Shown here: positions 36,091 through 48,238 of the stretch, piece by piece
Layout: the number at the start of each line of letters is the position of its first letter
Position numbering within the stretch: position 1 is the first letter of the stretch
Assembly: GCF_021347895.1 (NCBI RefSeq)
Contig: NC_067113.1
Location: 2,360,467-2,424,466 of the forward strand
Direction of reading: 5' to 3'
Source of the DNA: Acanthochromis polyacanthus
Taxonomy: Eukaryota > Chordata > Actinopteri > Pomacentridae
DNA length: 64,000 bases
The notes under the pieces: model-generated
Databases searched by the model: none
The model's input: only the letters and a program-made list of their open reading frames with translations
Told to the model about the DNA's origin: nothing
Program-made: the position numbers and the translations under genes

Positions 36091-37352
36091 AATGCCTTCT
36101 AATTTAATCCTCTATATCAAGGTATACAGTATTTCATTTTATGAAATGATGATGCCTTACATGTATCAAGCAAGAGTAATGGGTGTGGAAATGGATGCAG
36201 AGCTGTATGCAGATTGTAACCATGTATAAACTTGATGGTAATTCATATTTATTTTTTTCTCCAACACTTTGTTGCACAAACAAGCAATTGGCATTATCAG
36301 AAAAGTCAAATTGTACCATTGTATTTGATATGCACTTGGCCTTGCTGCAATAAATATTACAGGAGCAATTCAACCAAGAAAAGGGATATAAATTTGAACG
36401 GAATGTGACTATGCTGAGTTCTAAGAGTTCAAATAAGGGAAACAGTTAGCTATTTAACTAACAGCTAACCAACACTTTAGATTAATATTGCTTTGTTCAG
36501 AAAACCCCTACCTGTAAATCACCTCCTTCATCTGGTCTTTCTCATTGGATTCTGTGGTTTCTGCTGTGTTTACATTAAAAACAATGGAGGTAACAGTGAC
36601 AAATGTGTGCCATGTGGAAACACCCTTAGACTTGCCAATCACTTTCATATTGTTGACAAATCCCCAAATCAACAATGAATTCAATCTTTTTAATCCTGAC
36701 ACAGTTTATTCCTCTGTTAGATGTAAACTGATATTTCAACTGATTCTATCTGTCACTGTTAAATGCCAAATCAGCTATTGTTTAGCAATCTGTGTTTAAC
36801 TTAGTTTAGCACTTATATGTTAATGTCACCCATTTTAAATGTATGTATAGCTGACACTTGAACTTATTTCAGTAATTTTCACCGTACCTTTAACTTCCAC
36901 TTCAGCTCTTTCTTGACTTCAGGCATTTCACATGTTTCAACTGAGGGTGTGCAAAAGTCTTTCAGTGAGAACTTAACCTTTCTAAAATATAACAACACAG
37001 TTTGAATTTTGTGATTAGGTTTGACAGGCACCAGTCAGGAGTCTGAGTGACTTCACTGAATTTGATGAAGAAATCTTTCCAAGAGATCATTTAAAACTTG
37101 ATATGAACTCTAACCTCTTTGGGTTCTAAACAGAGACCAGCCTGATCAAATGTCCCATCACATTTCTCTGTCACTGACTGCAAAGCCTGTTCACATAAAC
37201 ATAATTACCTCATCGTAGCACTGTAGAGCCCGCCCTCCTCAGTGACTGTCTGCCAGCTGCGGAGCTGATGGTTGAGGGATGAAATGGAGAAAGAAGATTA
37301 GGAAACCTGATATTAAACTTCTTACTGAGTCTTTTAAAGCCTCTTAGGCTCT

Positions 37353-37356
<4 letters not shown>
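36091..37356. other. unassigned sequence
   Basis: No recognised elements. Short overlapping frames at 36493-36799 lack domains. Confidence 0.4.

Positions 37357-37393
<37 letters not shown>
37357..37393. repeat. (CT)n microsatellite
   Basis: A 37-bp CT run. Confidence 0.94.
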
Positions 37394-37399
<6 letters not shown>

Positions 37400-37952
37400 T
37401 CTCACTTTACCTCTTTGCTTTTCTATCTCATTCTCCGGACTATTGAATAAATGATGAAATTCAATCTGGCTCTGCAATCACGGCAGTATTTTGTTTCTCT
37501 TCCGGTTTTCTTGCTTTGTTACTGACTCTCATTCTTATCCCAGGCTCTTCATTGAATAAATGATGAAATGTCGATGTTTTTTTATCCAGTTGTTTATCCT
37601 CCAATTTCTTCTTTTATGTCTCTCTTTTAATCTTACTTCCTCTTTGTAATTGGTGTACGAGTACTACAGGACAACATTACTAGGAATGTTTCTTTTCTGC
37701 AGCATTTCGTAGCTTGGTTATTACATCCTAGGTTTACTTGAATTTAGGTGCAAAGTAAACATTACTTGGCGAAATCCCTTGAATCTATTTAACAAAGTGC
37801 AAAGACGGCAACAGCAGCAGAGTACAGTGGAAGAAGATTCAGCATCCTTAGTAAACTGTCTTCAAGAAAAGTGACTGACCTTGTAACTTAACTTGAACAG
37901 CAAAAGCAATTAGTTTATCTAGAGTATTTATTGCAATGTTTATTTTACCTAG
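37394..37952. other. unassigned sequence
   Basis: Contains a 55-codon frame ending at the TGA near 37880 (with QRRQQQQSTVEEDSASL) just upstream of the open frame at 37953. The relation between the two is unknown. Confidence 0.35.
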
Positions 37953-38294
37953 CCAAGCGATGCGAAAAGCGTCAACGACACTCCTATTGAAGAGAGGCTA
38001 CACCAAAAAATTAAGACCACTGGGAGGCCGAAGGACCCTGAAATTGTGTCACAGCCAGTGACTGATTTAGCTACTAAAAAGAGAGACTTGAGGTGGAAGT
38101 TGACAGACCTGGAGGATCTATTTATTTTCTCTTTACAAGATGAATCATCATTCACTGAACTAGTTATTCATTTTGTGAGCCAATTCACATTCCTTCCTCA
38201 GCAATCCATTGGCTATATCAGTCTTTGTGAACATCTCCAGGCTAGTAACTTTCCACGTTCCATTTTTTCCACTTATTTCTACCAATTTATTTGA
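37953..38294 (+). other. unexplained 113-codon open frame
   Basis: The frame is open from directly after a TAG at 37950-37952 to the stop at 38292-38294, with the first Met at 38046. It begins PSDAKSVNDTPIEERLHQKI, continues TTGRPKDPE and then KKRDLRWKLTDLEDLFIF. The 5' part is charged and hydrophilic, unlike the aromatic-rich chance frames of this AT-rich window. TTTATTTTACCTAG at its start looks like a 3' splice acceptor. I do not recognise the protein. It could be a host exon, a fragment of a transposon gene, or chance. Confidence 0.3.
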
Positions 38295-38376
38295 GGCAGC
38301 CATGACCTGCCTGAGTGTAAATTCATGTTACATTTAGCTACTTATATTTCATGCTGGTTGATCTGCAGATGAAAGT

Positions 38377-39300
38377 ACATCAAAATTAAAATTAAAACTG
38401 CAAGCAATGTTGAACGGGTCCTCACATCCATGCTGGTCGGTGACTACAAGCATGTCCATGAGGCGATGCGGTGACTGAGAGTGTATTTAGGCCCATGAAT
38501 GTGACCAGGGCTGGATTCTGAGCACACAGGTTAAATTTCAGGCAGATTGGAGCATGTACAGGCTATTTAGGCAGCACTTCCTGTCCATCCACCAAGTGGC
38601 GCTATCATTGTGACTGTATATTGGTCTATGGAATTCATCAGGACTGGACTCTGATCACACATGTAAAGTTAGAGACAGATTGTAGCATCTCCAGGGGATG
38701 TACACAAAACTTCCTGATTGTTGGCGAAGCATCATAGATCAGTCGGCTACCATTGGCACGCCCTTTGACTTTGTGTACAGTTTTAACAAATTTTCAACCA
38801 GAAGGCGTGTTGTATATATCATCCCAATTTCAAGTGTTTTGGAGTTATCACCTGTGAGAAATCAATTGTTAAAAATGACCAAAAACACCAAAAATCTGAC
38901 ATTTAAAATGGCAGACTTCCTGTTGGGTTTAGAGGATGAATCTAACAGACTTTTTTGTTTGCACTGACGTGCTACATATGCATACCAAAATTTGTAGTTG
39001 TCGGTTAATCTTGCTGTGGAGGCTATTTTTTAAAATGCTGCAGGGGGCGCTCTGGCACATGCTGTGAATGTATTTTGCCATATGTATGCGATCAGGACAG
39101 TACTGTGAATAAACATGTGAAGTCTGAGGTAGATTTGAGCATGCAGAGGATAGCTACACAGCAGCTGATGTTTCATGACAAAGCATCAAAGTCCAATCAT
39201 TCAAAATGCAGTCGTTCCAGCAGGAAAAAAAAACTTGAGCAATTACAATAGGGTCCTCTGCACCATCGGTGCTCGGACCCTAATAATAATTCCTTGTGTT
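38377..39300 (+). mobile_element. interspersed repeat with internal ~110-bp repeats
   Basis: The 5' portion is CTGCAAGCAATGTTGAACGG then GTCCTCACATCC. The 3' end is AGGGTCCTCTGCACCATCGG then TGCTCGGACCCTAATAATAA, a tail of the TAA type often seen on teleost retroposons. Inside, a unit containing TGGACTCTGATCACACATGT and GATTGTAGCATCTCCAGG recurs in diverged form at about 38490-38585, 38600-38715 and 39045-39175. A partial second tail follows at 39310-39340. Family name not known to me and no ORF belongs to it. Confidence 0.6.
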
Positions 39301-39344
39301 CTAATAGGCTCATCGCACTATTCGGTGCTCTGACCCTAATGATG

Positions 39345-39785
39345 TATGTAAATTTGTTTTCAGTATACACATAAGCAGATTTTTAACTTTGAAATTTCCT
39401 CTACAGCATGCATATGTCTTTTTTTTTTTGAAGGGCATGCACTTATCTGAAACTAGCAAGGGAATGGCAGACTCCACCACTAATCAGTGTAATGATGTAG
39501 TTATGGCAGAAAAAAAAGCCAATATGAACAGCATCAGATCTTCTCTTTGATATGATGAAAACGTTAAAGATTCTAATTTCAGGTGGTGGTTCCAGCTAAT
39601 GTCCCACCTCAGTTCCACCTAGCATCCACTCGTTATGATCAAAGTGGCTCTTGTTGTAGGTCTATTAAATTTTGATACATTTCAATGATTCACACAAGAT
39701 CTGAGGCTCTTTGCGTTATTTTACATTGCTAAAGGAATGGTCCTATGGGAGTACAGGGGCCTCCTGGGGCCTGCTAAATTACTAG
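39345..39785 (+). repeat. unassigned ~440-bp repeat, copy 1
   Basis: Homologous to 42903-42920 plus 44553-44931. Shared blocks include TTGTTTTCAGT, AAATTTCCTCT, GGCTC/GGCTTTTGTTGTA, TCTGAGGCTCTTTG against TCTGAGCCTCTTTG, and a 3' block ending CTCCTGGGGCCT. No ORF, terminal inverted repeat or poly(A) tail is evident. Confidence 0.75.
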
Positions 39786-41594
39786 CCTTTTTTTTTTTTT
39801 CATTTTCTACAGTTAGTCTGCCAGCAGCTGGCTTTGACAGACGCAAAGTATTCTCACCACATCACGTGTGCCTGACATCGCATCCCTTGAATTTGACATG
39901 TAGAAATCCCAAACGAAAAATTGTGGTAACAAGCATCCTTCAGTTTCACCATCACCACCTACTTTTAGATAAGCCCCACATCTGCCCACACAGACTGGAG
40001 CCCTCCTGCTCCAAAACTGAAACCAGCTGATTCCCAAATGAGGACTTTTCATTAGTTACTGTAAGCAAAGGACATGTTAAGTTCAAAAAAGGGTTGCTGA
40101 AAGCATGAGGATGTGGTTAGACTCAATACCATGTTGACATCAACTCTGCACCAAACTTAACAAACAAACCCACAAGCAGTTCATTACAGGACATTCTGGC
40201 ATTTATATTCACTTTTAGCCAAACAGTTCCTGTCAGAGGTCTCTTTCAATCCACATAACTGCACGTCCGGAATGTATTTGCAGTGCACCAGTGTTATCTC
40301 ACACTCACAGTCTGCTTTCCTGCAAAGCAAGAATCTGCAATGTCGAGTGAGTTCACATTGAACATAAGAGCCAAGGCGCCACTTAGTTTTTTCCAATGAC
40401 AATTCCCAGAAAGCTTCTTTAAACTTTGAATCATTCTAAAACTGAAATTGCACTGTTGCCAGTGAATATCTCACGTAATGGTCTACAAACATGCTCAACG
40501 CACAAATAATCGTTTTTGTAATTTAAAAAAAATTCTGGTGTTTTTACACAGCCCTGATTGTAAATGGGAAACAAACACAGTAGATTGGACTGATCTATGC
40601 AACACTATTGCATAGCTCTGGAAGAGCAAAAAAGGACAATAAACCAAGCACATCCTAAAATATCACAGACTCCAGAATCGCAGAATAGATCTATAAATGG
40701 TAGATTTAAATTCACTGATAGTTTCTGACTGATTCATCTGTTACAATAACAACAATGGCCAATGAGACAGTTTGGAACATCTGCCACTAATGTAATGAAT
40801 TATTATATGACAACAGTTTTATTTGTCTTTTCTACCTAAAATGTGCTAAACTGTAACTCCAAAGCCAAGATAAATATCAAAACATATATTCAGTCTGGAA
40901 AAGTGATGCATTAATGCCTGCACTGAACACTAATTATGTGAGGTAAAACTGCATCGAGTTATGTATGGAAATGTCAAGACGACAAGGAGAAAGATATAAT
41001 ACAGACCTGTCTACTACTACAGCATCAAATGTACTTGGATATTATTATCATTAAAGCCCTAAAATTTTTACACATACAGCATAGTGTATTTTTAAACGGT
41101 TTGTGACTATCAGTTGCTTGGAATTAATCTTATATAAAACCTCTAACTTAAGTAAATGTACTTAATAACCTTCCACCACATACTGTTTTACAAGTCAAGT
41201 CATTTCCACTATAAAACCTTTCCAGCACTGCAATACAAATTACAGCAACTGTGTGCAGCTGATAAAGCACCTGCACTTACTAGTTACTAGTTTAACCGTA
41301 ATATAGGTGGAGTATCCAGATTGTCTGCCGTCACTGAACTTCTATGGCACCACAGCATTAGCTGGAGAATACAAAAGAGGGACCATGCTTGGATCTGATA
41401 AAGTGTATCTGTGTGAAAAGCAGCACAGATGCTGTAGCTAAGCCGCTGCTGGCTGTGGATTTTCACAGGATAAACTCTTTCCTTCAGGTAACAAAAAGCT
41501 CCTCTCAAGTCAGAAAAACAAGGCTGATTTCCAAAGCATCTGGCTTTATGCTGATAAGTAATGTCATGCACTTTGAACACATATCAGCTGCTGC
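39786..41594. other. unassigned sequence
   Basis: No recognised gene or repeat. The 97-codon frame 39737-40030 and its reverse shadow lack domains. Confidence 0.4.
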
Positions 41595-41596
41595 AT

Positions 41597-41631
<35 letters not shown>

Positions 41632-41632
41632 T
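41595..41632. repeat. (TTTA)n microsatellite
   Basis: 38-bp TTTA tetranucleotide run. Confidence 0.94.
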
Positions 41633-42440
41633 TCACTTATTTAAGTCTATTTCATATTTTTGCACCCTGTGGATTCTTAGACACGGTTTTGTACATGATA
41701 GGAAGCTGTGTTCTTTTAGCTAAAATCTCTCGAGGACCTTTCCAATGTCGCCGTCATCATTACTGCTAATACAATCTAAAACCCCACTGTCCTTGTCAAT
41801 CCATCTGTCTCTTTGTTTCTATCACACTCACTCCTCCATTTCTCCCTCTATGTCTTTCCCACTCTTCTCTTATCTGATGGAGTGAATAATTCATGCCTAT
41901 TCTGCAAAGAGGCTCTTTGTTCTTCCCCCCTGGTGTTTTCTTTTAGAGCACTTGGGATAGTGCCTGTGTGCATGTGCATCGCATTTATGTGGCTGAATGA
42001 CGTTTCAGATTCCTCTGCTTTCACTGTATTCTAATACACACACATGCTCAAACAGCACACACTAACAAAGACAACACGGCCGTGGTCATGACATCTTTCT
42101 GAAAACAATCTCGGTCTCAGGCATTGACATTATTTTTGCTCTCCACGTATCAACATCTCTGTCAGACAGGAGAAAGAAATCAAGTGTGAATACTGCATGC
42201 TTGTTAATGTTTGGGTGTGCCTCAGTTAATGTGCTTTTCTGTGCTGATCGCTTGCAATTATGGGTAAGTAAAAGTATATAAAAGTGCAGATTTTAGTGTT
42301 ATGTGCTCTGTGGAGCATGTCTAAGTGGGTCTCTGCACATGGGAGACACTGACTATTTTTGTCAGCATTTACAACAATGCTTGAAAACAATGCTGTTTGT
42401 GCTTTTATGAATGTACATAGCTTAAGCTGAGTGATCATTA
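41633..42440. other. unassigned sequence
   Basis: Nothing recognised. The C-rich ORF at 41813-42034 has no domain. Confidence 0.4.
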
Positions 42441-42790
42441 TACACTGCCTGTCCAAAAAAAAAAAAAGTTGTCACTTGGATTTAGAACTAAGCAAATAGG
42501 TGCGAGTCTTCCATTGGATAACTATATTTCAACAGGCAACAACTTATTTAACCCTAGCTGATGCAGTGAGTAGCTTTTCATTTCTAAAACAACCATGTCG
42601 GAAAGCATATCCTGTGGTTGTGGAAAGGATGTTAATCTGTTTCAAAAGGGTCAAATTATTTGCCTGCATCAAGCAAAGAAAATAACTAAGGAGATGTCTG
42701 AAATTACTAAAACTGAGTTAAGAACTGTCCAACACATTACAAAACCTGAAAGGAAAAAAATATAAGAAAAAAATCACCAAAATAACACTA
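42441..42790 (+). mobile_element. 5' fragment of another Tc1-like transposon
   Basis: Begins TACACTGCCTGTCCAAAAAA, a known style of Tc1 terminal repeat, followed by a subterminal region and the start of a transposase at 42595. The element is cut off after about 350 bp, so the catalytic half and right end are missing. It is a different family from the complete Tc1 130 bp downstream. Confidence 0.78.
42595..42756 (+). pseudogene. Tc1-like transposase, N-terminal fragment
   Basis: From the ATG at 42595 one frame reads MSESISCGCGKDVNLFQKGQ then IICLHQAKKITKEMSE and TELRTVQHITKPERK. This matches the first helix-turn-helix of a Tc1 transposase (the pattern is L-F-x-KGQII-x-x-H-x-A-x-K then a second helix with TVQ-x-I). 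Only about 54 of the usual ~340 residues remain, and the frame then runs into A-rich sequence. Not functional. Confidence 0.8.
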
Positions 42791-42920
42791 TTCATCAGAG
42801 CAAGAAAATATTGCAAGAAACAATATAGGAACAATTCCGATCCAATGTATGATTTATAAGTTACCCTCTATGATTTCCACCTTCCCTGTCTCCCTTCACT
42901 GCACTTGTTTTCAGTGTATA

Positions 42921-43133
42921 CACACGTGGACAAAATTGTTGGTACCCCTCAGTTAAAGAAGGAAAAACCCACAATTCTCACTGAAATCACTTGAAACTCA
43001 CAAAAGTAACAATAAATAAAAATTTATTGAAAATTAAATAATCAAAAACAGCCATTACTTTTGAATTGTTGATTAACATAATTATTTAAAAAAACAAACT
43101 AATGAAACAGGCCTGGACAAAAATGATGGTACC
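42921..43133 (+). repeat. left TIR of Tc1 element (IR/DR type)
   Basis: Starts CACACGTGGACAAAATTGTT and ends at GGTACC (43128-43133). Two direct repeats of the transposase-site kind sit at its outer and inner ends: GGACAAAATTGTTGGTACC (42928-42946) and GGACAAAAATGATGGTACC (43115-43133). Reverse-complement comparison with the right TIR shows about 8 differences. Confidence 0.95.
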
Positions 43134-43301
43134 TCTATAAAAGATTGAAAACTATTTGACCAGAGTGACATGATTAACTCAGGTGTGTCATTTAATTGAC
43201 ATCACAGGTGTTTCCAAACTCATAATCAGTCAGTCTGCCTATTTAAAGGGAGACAAGTAGTCACCCTGCTGTTTGGTGAAAAGGTGTGTACCACACTGAA
43301 C

Positions 43302-44334
<1,033 letters not shown>

Positions 44335-44340
44335 GTTATG

Positions 44341-44552
44341 GGTACCATCATTTTTGTCCAGCCCTATTTCATTAGTTTGTTTTTTTAATAATTATGTTAA
44401 TCAACAATTCAAAAGTGATGGCTGATTTTGATTATTTAATTTTCAATAAATTTTTATTTATTGTTACTTTTGTGAGTTTCAAGTGATTTCTGCAAGAATT
44501 GTGGGTTTTTCCTTCTTTAACTGAGGGGTACCAACAATTTTGTCCACGTGTG
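44341..44552 (-). repeat. right TIR of Tc1 element
   Basis: Inverted copy of 42921-43133, beginning GGTACCATCATTTTTGTCC and ending TTTTGTCCACGTGTG. It begins 6 bp after the transposase stop codon, so the 3' end of the transcript must lie within it or beyond. Confidence 0.95.
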
Positions 44553-44931
44553 TAGCAGATAAGTGCTGACTTTTGCTTTTCAAATTTCCTCTGCAGCATG
44601 CGTCATGTATGCCCTGTGCATGTATGAAATCTTAAATTAACATGGCAAGGGCGGACTCTGCCACTAGTCATTGCAATGTCAATTTCATGGCTAAAGCAGA
44701 AAACATGTCAACATAATTAATATCAGATCGGGTTTTTCTTAACATTGTCTTACCTCAGCTCCACCCAGCATCCCATGTTTTGAATCAATACTGGCTTTTG
44801 TTGTATGATCTATTCAATTATAATATATTTTAATACCTCACACAGGGTCTGAGCCTCTTTGTGTTGTTTTGCATTGCTAACGGCACACCCCTCTGGCAAT
44901 CCCAGGCCTCCTGGGGCCTCCTGAGTTACTA
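44553..44931 (+). repeat. unassigned ~440-bp repeat, copy 2 (split by Tc1)
   Basis: Continuation of 42903-42920 after the Tc1 insertion. Aligns along its length with 39345-39785: TTTCAAATTTCCTCTGCAGC, CATGGCAAGGGCGGACTCTG, CTCCACCCAGCATCC, CTCACACAGGGTCTGAG and CTCCTGGGGCCTCCTGAG. No coding potential and no recognised family. Confidence 0.75.
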
Positions 44932-46439
44932 TACTTGAGGGTCCAGGTTTAGATAGTTTCAAAGTGATAAAACACTGCTGTTGCTGACTGCAAAAGCAAG
45001 ATACTTCTTTTCTTGCTAATTAAATGTGCGTGTCTTAGCAAGATCTACCCAGCCTGCATCGTTTGTTGCTATTTTCACTCACATTTATTATCATTATGCG
45101 TGTCAGTTGATACTTCAACACAAAGGCAGTGATGAGAAGGCTGAACAGTCATGAGAGAACAGCACATCAAAGACAGAAATACAAAAGCCATGTTGGATAA
45201 AAATCAAATCAAATAAATACAGAACCGAGTTTCCCTTTGAGATTGTCATGGTGAGTAGAACTGGTCAAGGGCCAAAGCACAGGCCACAGCAAGAGCAATG
45301 AAAAATAACATCAATTGTGTATGCTCCTTATGCTAATATTAAATGGATTTAGCAAGTGGGTCTATGTGGATAATTTATTCAGGATGTAGCATCTACAGTG
45401 GCAGTGCTAACAGACCAGATGAACTGCCTGTAGCTTTAGCAAGTAAACTGTCAAACGTGCAACTGATGGCTTTAGAAAAAAGAAATTAAGAATTCAGTCT
45501 CATTGGTTTGACAGTGAAGGGTGTGAGCTAAATCAGTCACTGTGTATTTTAATTCTGTTGTTGAAATATTAGGCTTTAGTGGATATTTGTTCTCATTTTA
45601 AAACAGTCCTTTCAGTGTCTTGAAGGTGAGTTGTTTCTGTTTCCATCTGTCCCTCTGTAGTGCAGGCACTCTTTCCTAACTATGACCGCCATGTGACTTC
45701 AACAAATGTAACAATCCATATACATATGGAGCTGACCAGGCACACCAAAGTGGCCCGTGGTAATCATCAAGTGTTCTCATCCACCACACAAAAGGTTGAG
45801 TTAATTTCTTTTCTGCTGATTAGAATCACAGTCACTCCACCCATCTACGGCCTGGAGGCAAAATGAATATTCATACCAGTTTAGACCCTGGTCATGAATA
45901 TTTATAGTGGTTAACACCAGATATGCAAACGAGCCAGCCAACCCAGATGGCTTGAGATCACAACATAATGATCACACACACATGCGTGCACAAACCCGCT
46001 CACAAGAATACAAGAAAAACATGCAAACACAGTGATGTCTTTCTTCCTAAAGGCAACAACATCACAAAGATGACAGGAGAAAGATTAAAAATAAGTGCAA
46101 AATTGACATTGACACAAACAGGATGTGCCACTACAAAGACAAGTTAAAACAGCAAACATGTTGGGAAGCTGGTAATGGAAATTCAGAGTAAATAACAAAT
46201 TCTAGATGTAGTCCATACGCATTTAACAAAATCTTGTGTTAATACTCAACAGTGGCTCATTGCTAGATTAAAGCTGGTCTTCTGGCTGGCAGCGTGGTGT
46301 TGCCAAAATCTCCCCTGGGTTCAAGCACAAGGTAAAAAATATTAAAGTAAGAAACAGATTAAAATAGATTACTGTCATATAGAGAAGGTAGATCAATGAT
46401 GGTATCGCCTACAGAAGAATTTACAATAGCATAGATATA
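44932..46439. other. unassigned sequence
   Basis: No gene or transposon recognised. Confidence 0.4.
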
Positions 46440-46551
46440 CAGTGGCGGTTGGTGGTAAAATTTGTTGGGTGGGCTAACAAATGCATAATACCGATTAAAT
46501 AGTTAACATCGATACACACAGTTACATCAATTACAGGTACACTATACTTTA

Positions 46552-46553
<2 letters not shown>
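46440..46553 (+). mobile_element. hAT-like left end fragment
   Basis: CAGTGGCGGTTGGTGGTAAA then ATTTGTTGGGTGGGCTAAC begins like a hAT terminal repeat. No matching right end or transposase is found. The fragment stops at the compound microsatellite. Confidence 0.5.
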
Positions 46554-46587
<34 letters not shown>

Positions 46588-46636
46588 ACTCACTCACTCA
46601 CTCACTCACTCACTCACTCACTCACTCACTCACTCA

Positions 46637-46703
<67 letters not shown>
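46554..46703. repeat. compound (CT)(CACT)(CA) microsatellite
   Basis: A CT run (46554-46582), a CACT tetranucleotide array (46582-46640) and a CA run (46638-46703) are joined without a break, 150 bp in all. Confidence 0.97.
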
Positions 46704-46708
<5 letters not shown>

Positions 46709-48238
46709 GATACACATGCTACATCGGTTGTCTCATCAGCTTGCACAGCCACAAATGCCGTCTGCGATATTTCATGACTGTGGTGTCTGTTTCTACATCT
46801 GAATGGGACTATCATACTAGATGAGGGAGTGTAATAAAGGCTTAAATCTACTTTGACCTATCACTGTTGTGTGCTAATGGCTAACAGCATGCAAACATGA
46901 TAACAAAGGCAATGCTATCAAACACATAACAAATTCAATAGCCTAATTAGCATGTCAGCATGCTAACTTTTGCTAAATCTCACATTTAATCACATCTTGA
47001 AAGTAAACTTTTCCACAAGATAACTGAGGATTTTTCTCTCCTTTCAATCTGATCTTTCTGCTTATGCACACTTTCTATTGTCACACACAGAAGAAACCCT
47101 GCCTCAACACTGTTAGCTCAATCAGATATTTCCTTTGAGCCAAAGCTTTGCTAACAAGCTTATCTCGCCATGTATTCTTGTGTGTGTGCGTGTGTGTGTA
47201 TGGTCTGGTGAGCACTGGTTAACGTGCTACATATGACACATCTAATGCAACCACACACACGTAGGCCAGGATTAAGGCCAACTAGCTTGTTGTCTATAAG
47301 CTGGACATCAAATGAGATCACACTAACAAACAAATAAACACACACAATTTTTTTTGCTGTGTCACTCTTGGTTCTTTGGAATTATTAGTACGACTCTATG
47401 CTTTAGTTTAAATCTACTGTTGTCTGTTTGTTGAGGAAAGTCACTGTGCTAATATTGCAATTTGAACAGATTGACTTTCAATCAGTAAAATCATGCCCCA
47501 ATCAACTAAGTTGTTTATAGTTTTGCCGTACCATGTTGCAGCGGATGCAAACAGCTGCAGCAGCATCAGATTTATTTTACTGTGCAGTCAGAACGAGGTC
47601 ATGCTGAGCGACAAAGCTCAACTGGGTCACAGGCTGTGACTCACTGTGTGTTGCAATATACCTGGACTCGGTAAAACCCCCACCAAGCAAAGTTCTCTCT
47701 GAGCTGCACCACTGTGCATTTATTGCCATCAGGCAATTTCTTTACAATCGCAACTGCTGGTGTGCTTACTCAGTATACACAGCAAATAAATAAATAAAAA
47801 TCCAGTTAGTCTTTAGTTTAATCTCTGTGTTTTCTACACAGTGCATTTGTGTTGGTTTAGCCTCTTGTGGGCTTAGTTTTTTTCTAGGAATAAGATAATT
47901 TTCCAATTTCCCAGAGTGGATGCAGTGTGTTTATTGCAACAGTTGAAAGTGGGGGATTCCTTGTGACCCTGAGTCGGTCAAGGAATATATACAATCTAAG
48001 TTTGCTAATCAGTTTATCAACTAAAAATATAGATCATTGAACACTTGATTAGTCTGATAAATCCAGCTTTTCAAGATGTATATTTTTGCTTATTTTTTTA
48101 GCTATGAAAGCATAATGTTTCAAGAGGTTTCAAATGCCTTTGGAAGTTTTTTAGTTCAGAATTATTTTGGCATTCTGGAAGCTGCATTTGCATTTGGTAA
48201 ATGTCCACACACCAGAGAATGCTGCAAGAAGTGGTTAA
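46704..48238. other. unassigned sequence
   Basis: No recognised exon or element. The 68-codon frame 48076-48282 overlaps the LINE start and does not resemble LINE protein in its first part. Confidence 0.4.

Noticed and set aside
41389..41769. 126-codon plus-strand frame
   Set aside because: It runs through the TTTA repeat (Phe-Ile-Tyr-Leu repeats) and has no domain.
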